Positions 13,542 to 15,893 of a DNA stretch of 15,893 nucleotides are shown one piece after another. The notes under the pieces were generated by a model, which was not told the origin of the DNA, made no database searches, and worked only from the letters and a program-made list of their open reading frames with translations. The translations under genes and the position numbers were made by a program. The stretch spans positions 1-15,893 of the forward strand of contig JBAQUF010000090.1 in NCBI GenBank assembly GCA_049297375.1, read 5' to 3'. This stretch comes from JAAZNV01 sp049297375 (GTDB lineage Bacteria > Patescibacteriota > WWE3 > UBA101185 > UBA10185). Every line of letters starts with the position of its first letter. Position 1 is the first letter of the stretch.

Positions 13542-14798
13542 ATGTTTACTAAATCATCTCTTAAAAACAAAAACTTCTTGAAACTGCTTACATCTCAAAT
13601 GTCATCCGTATTGTCTCAGTGCATCCTTAATTACCTTCTAATTCTTAAAATATATGCGGAAACAAACTCAGCGTATGCAATCACATTACTTTGGTTTGCT
13701 TACAGCATCCCAGTTATTCTCATAGGGCCGTTTGCATCAACAATAGTAGATATGGTAAACAGAAAAACTCTACTTACTTTTACTAATCTTTTCCAAGCTG
13801 CCATAATTTTTCTTTTTGTACCAGTATCTGATAAATTTATGCTTGTATACACAGTAGTTTTTATTTACTCTCTCTTAAATCAATTCTATCTCCCTGCAGA
13901 ATCTGCTTATATTCCATGCTTATTCCAAAACTCAGAGCTTGCTGAAGCAAATGGAGTATTTTACCTAACTAAACAAGTAGCTACATTTGTTGGCTATGCA
14001 GCAGCAGGATTTTTAAATAAATTCTTAGGATTTCAAAACAGCTTGATAGTGTGTGCTTCCATAGCTTCTATTGCATTCTTAAGTGTTCTAACACTTCCAA
14101 GTTTTAATTTAAGAAAAAAAGTGGATATAGAAAATAAATTATCAGATTTTCTAAAAGAAGTTATTAATGGTTACAAATTCATTAAAAACAATAAAAGTAT
14201 TCTTTATCCTTTAATATTTATATCTGCTATTGATGTCTGTTCAACAATATTTGCCTTAAATGTGCCTGCTATTGCAAAACAGGTCCTAAACACTAAGATA
14301 GAAGACGCTGCTATTCTTATTGTAACTCCTGTTCTTCTTGGTACTATATTAGGAGTGTCAGTATTTCCAAAGCTTTTGGGAAAGAAACTTAGAAAGAAAA
14401 CTCTTGTTGAAAACTCCCTTGTTTTAGTAGCAATTAGCTTAGTTTTTCTTACAGCCATAGGGTTTGTTAATTCTTGGATAAGACTGCTTCTTATTCCTAT
14501 TGCTTCTGCAATTTTTGGACTTGCCTTTATGGGAATTTTTATCCCTGTGCAAACTTACCTTCAAGAATCGGCTCCAAAAGATATGTTAGGGAGAATATTT
14601 GGAAATATTTGGTTTATTGTTACCTTAGCATCAATTATCCCACTAACTTTGTCAGCTTCAATTATAGAATTGGTAGGAGCAAGGGGTCTTGTTTTAGCTA
14701 TGATTTTATTTGCTTTATTCTCTAGATTTTCAATTTGCAAGTTTTTGAGAAATCTAGATGTTACAAATTCAGTTTTGGAACAAACTCCCGCTAATTAA
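13542..14798 (+). CDS. MFS transporter (MFS_3 / EntS-like exporter)
   Basis: The 418-residue protein has about 12 hydrophobic segments in two halves of six with a charged middle loop near 183-210 (RKKVDIENKLSDFLKEVI). Typical features are the IVDMVNRKTLL loop between helices 2 and 3 (about 67-77), the YLPAESAYIPCLF and ELAEANGVFYLTKQVATFVG stretch at the fourth and fifth helices, and KDMLGRIFGN in the second half. This pattern matches the MFS_3/EntS group, which exports siderophores, drugs or lipids. The substrate cannot be told. Its length matches the family. It follows dus by 38 nt but has its own extended -10 element. Confidence 0.85.
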   Translation: MFTKSSLKNKNFLKLLTSQMSSVLSQCILNYLLILKIYAETNSAYAITLLWFAYSIPVILIGPFASTIVDMVNRKTLLTFTNLFQAAIIFLFVPVSDKFMLVYTVVFIYSLLNQFYLPAESAYIPCLFQNSELAEANGVFYLTKQVATFVGYAAAGFLNKFLGFQNSLIVCASIASIAFLSVLTLPSFNLRKKVDIENKLSDFLKEVINGYKFIKNNKSILYPLIFISAIDVCSTIFALNVPAIAKQVLNTKIEDAAILIVTPVLLGTILGVSVFPKLLGKKLRKKTLVENSLVLVAISLVFLTAIGFVNSWIRLLLIPIASAIFGLAFMGIFIPVQTYLQESAPKDMLGRIFGNIWFIVTLASIIPLTLSASIIELVGARGLVLAMILFALFSRFSICKFLRNLDVTNSVLEQTPAN

Positions 14799-14824
14799 AT
14801 CTAACTTTAATACATTTAATATAA

Positions 14825-14854
14825 TTGCAAAACATTTTATTAGAACTGTATAAT
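14825..14854 (+). promoter_or_regulatory. Promoter of the exported coiled-coil protein gene
   Basis: TTGCAA (14825-14830), an 18-nt spacer and a perfect TATAAT (14849-14854). The start should be near 14861, giving a leader of about 31 nt with an AAGGAGG ribosome site 5 nt before the ATG. Same -35/-10 design as dus. Confidence 0.75.
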
Positions 14855-14891
14855 GAAAGGGCGTGTACTTTTGTTTGAATAAGGAGGTCTT

Positions 14892-15581
14892 ATGAAAAAT
14901 ATCAAAATACTCTCACTAGTACTTCTAATCTCTATACCTACGTACGCTCTTGCAAAAGGAAGCAGCTCTCAAGGTCAACAAAATAGCACAGGAAACGACA
15001 CACAACAGCAAGGACAGGGAAATCTTAATTCAGGAAGTGATGCATCAACTGGAGCATCCTATCAAAACCAAGTTAAAACCCAAAATGAGGGAGAGAGCCA
15101 ACAAATTCAAGTATCAACTCAGCAACAAGCAGAAGGTGAAGAGTCTAGTGAGAATTCTAAATCAATCAATGAGTACGCAAGTGATGTTGCAAAATATGTA
15201 CAAGAATTACTTAACAGTGAAACTTTAACAGGAGGAATCGGTGAAAAAGTTAGAGAAGTTGCAAGACTTCAAAATCAGTCACAAGAGAAAATCAAAGAGC
15301 AAATAAATAGTGTAGAAAACAGAAATAAACTAATGAAACTTCTACTTGGAACAAATTACGACTCTATAAAAACAATGCAACAAGAATTAGAAAAAAATCA
15401 AGAAAGAGTTAGAAGTCTTCTTCAGCTTAAAGACCAAGCAACAGATCTTGCTGATAAGCAAGACATTCAAGGATTAATTGATTCTTTAAATGTTCAAAAT
15501 ACAGCCATTCAAGACAAGATATCAAATGAAACAAAGCAATTTAGTTTATTTGGATGGTTATCTAGGCTATTAAGTAAGTAG
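14892..15581 (+). CDS. Exported Gln/Ser-rich coiled-coil protein, function unknown
   Basis: The 229-residue product starts with a clear signal peptide (MKNIKILSLVLLISIPTYALA, probably cut near 21). Residues 23-97 form a low-complexity Gln/Ser/Asn/Gly region without Cys. Residues 100-218 form charged helices that read as coiled coil (KTMQQELEKNQERVRSLLQL, then DSLNVQNTAIQDKISNETKQ). The last residues (FSLFGWLSRLLSK) form a short amphipathic or hydrophobic tail. No sortase LPxTG motif is seen. It has its own strong promoter and ribosome site, so it may be well expressed. No family is recognised; a surface or fibre-like role is a guess from composition only. Confidence 0.75.
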   Translation: MKNIKILSLVLLISIPTYALAKGSSSQGQQNSTGNDTQQQGQGNLNSGSDASTGASYQNQVKTQNEGESQQIQVSTQQQAEGEESSENSKSINEYASDVAKYVQELLNSETLTGGIGEKVREVARLQNQSQEKIKEQINSVENRNKLMKLLLGTNYDSIKTMQQELEKNQERVRSLLQLKDQATDLADKQDIQGLIDSLNVQNTAIQDKISNETKQFSLFGWLSRLLSK

Positions 15582-15604
15582 ACATAGTTTTTAGTTTATT
15601 AGAC

Positions 15605-15893
15605 CTAAATACTTGGATAATCTAGATGCATTGCTTTCCTTGTTCTTTCAAGTGTTTTTATTGCAACGATCCTAGCATAAGCTGTACCTTCATCTAATAT
15701 CTTCTTAATGTCTTCTTTTTCAAATTCTTTTCTTCTTTTCCTTATTGGTTTTATAAATGCCTGAATAGCAATATTTAGCTTTTCTTTAACTTCAACATCT
15801 CCCACAGTTCCCTTGATGTATCTCTCCTTTAAATCTCTAACTTCTTCTTTATTTGGATTAAATATATCATGGTAAATAAAGACAGGATTGCCT
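15605..15893 (-). CDS. trpS: Tryptophanyl-tRNA synthetase, C-terminal part (5' end beyond window)
   Basis: The frame is open from the right edge to a stop at 15605, about 96 codons. It reads GNPVFIYHDIFNPNKEEVRD, then RYIKGTVGDVEVKEKLN, then FIKPIRKRRKEFEKEDIKKI, then EGTAYARIVAIKTLERTRKA and MHLDYPSI. The order G-x-x-G-D-x-x-x-K-x-x-L, P-I-R-x-R, and G-x-x-x-A-R-x-x-A-x-x-T-L-x-x-x-R-x-A-M is the C-terminal tail of bacterial TrpRS, after the KMSKS loop. The catalytic fold lies outside. The enzyme charges tRNA-Trp in the cytosol. It converges on the coiled-coil protein gene with 23 nt between the stops and no evident terminator. The GTG at 15805 is inside the gene, not its start. Confidence 0.9.
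   Translation of the reverse strand, partial: GNPVFIYHDIFNPNKEEVRDLKERYIKGTVGDVEVKEKLNIAIQAFIKPIRKRRKEFEKEDIKKILDEGTAYARIVAIKTLERTRKAMHLDYPSI

Noticed and set aside
14474..14725. 83-aa ORF in another frame of the MFS gene
   Set aside because: It is a shadow inside a gene with a clear family match; it has no ribosome site.
14950..15228. 92-aa ORF in the exported coiled-coil gene
   Set aside because: It is a shadow frame of the Gln-rich repeats; the main frame has the signal peptide and ribosome site.
1..15893. Recoding of TGA as glycine (code 25) given the CPR-like content
   Set aside because: TGA ends rel and the 228-aa membrane protein at the expected places, and no gene here has internal TGA at conserved Gly positions.
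1..15893. CRISPR arrays, insertion sequences, tRNA or rRNA genes
   Set aside because: I saw no regularly spaced direct repeats, transposase frame, tRNA cloverleaf or rRNA-like stretch.

Overview
The window looks like part of the chromosome of a low-GC member of the Candidate Phyla Radiation (Patescibacteria, possibly Microgenomates- or Katanobacteria-like). This rests on AT-rich compact genes, many small membrane or exported proteins of no known family, a Rel protein with a worn synthetase domain, and surface-polymer genes. No rRNA or other lineage marker is present, so the phylum is inference. TGA ends several clear genes (for example rel and the 228-aa membrane protein), so the code is the standard bacterial one, not the TGA=Gly code of Gracilibacteria/SR1.

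Layout. Positions 1-2140 (minus) hold a telA-type gene cut by the left edge, preceded in its operon by a membrane protein with an XpaC-like cytoplasmic tail, a 16-codon overlapping leader ORF, a ~130-nt leader and a strong promoter. This block is clearly richer in GC than the rest. Positions 2400-3740 hold a YggU/DUF167 protein and two small membrane proteins. Positions 3870-4870 hold a secreted or anchored lytic transglycosylase gene broken by two -1 shifts; the first lies exactly on a CCCTTTA heptamer followed by a hairpin. Positions 4890-5630 hold two small orphan genes facing apart from overlapping promoters. Positions 5631-8011 hold a Rel (ppGpp) protein and a GNAT acetyltransferase.

Positions 8044-10704 (minus) form an envelope polysaccharide operon: a polysaccharide deacetylase fused to a sortase, then a PgaC/IcaA-like GT2 glycosyltransferase, then a 53-aa membrane protein missed by length cut-offs. 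The gene order recalls pgaBCD/icaADB. A YkuD L,D-transpeptidase is divergent from it. Positions 11540-14798 (plus) carry a Ca2+/Na+-exchanger-like protein, a tRNA-dihydrouridine synthase and an MFS exporter, each with its own promoter almost touching the start codon. The window ends with an exported Gln/Ser-rich coiled-coil protein and, converging on it, the C-terminus of tryptophanyl-tRNA synthetase.

A common thread is envelope work: peptidoglycan cleavage and cross-linking, polysaccharide synthesis and modification, sortase chemistry and membrane-stress genes. Two expression styles coexist: genes with good Shine-Dalgarno sites, and AT-rich genes with a -10 box 5-13 nt before the start codon (leaderless or nearly so), several with a TTGCAA -35 box.
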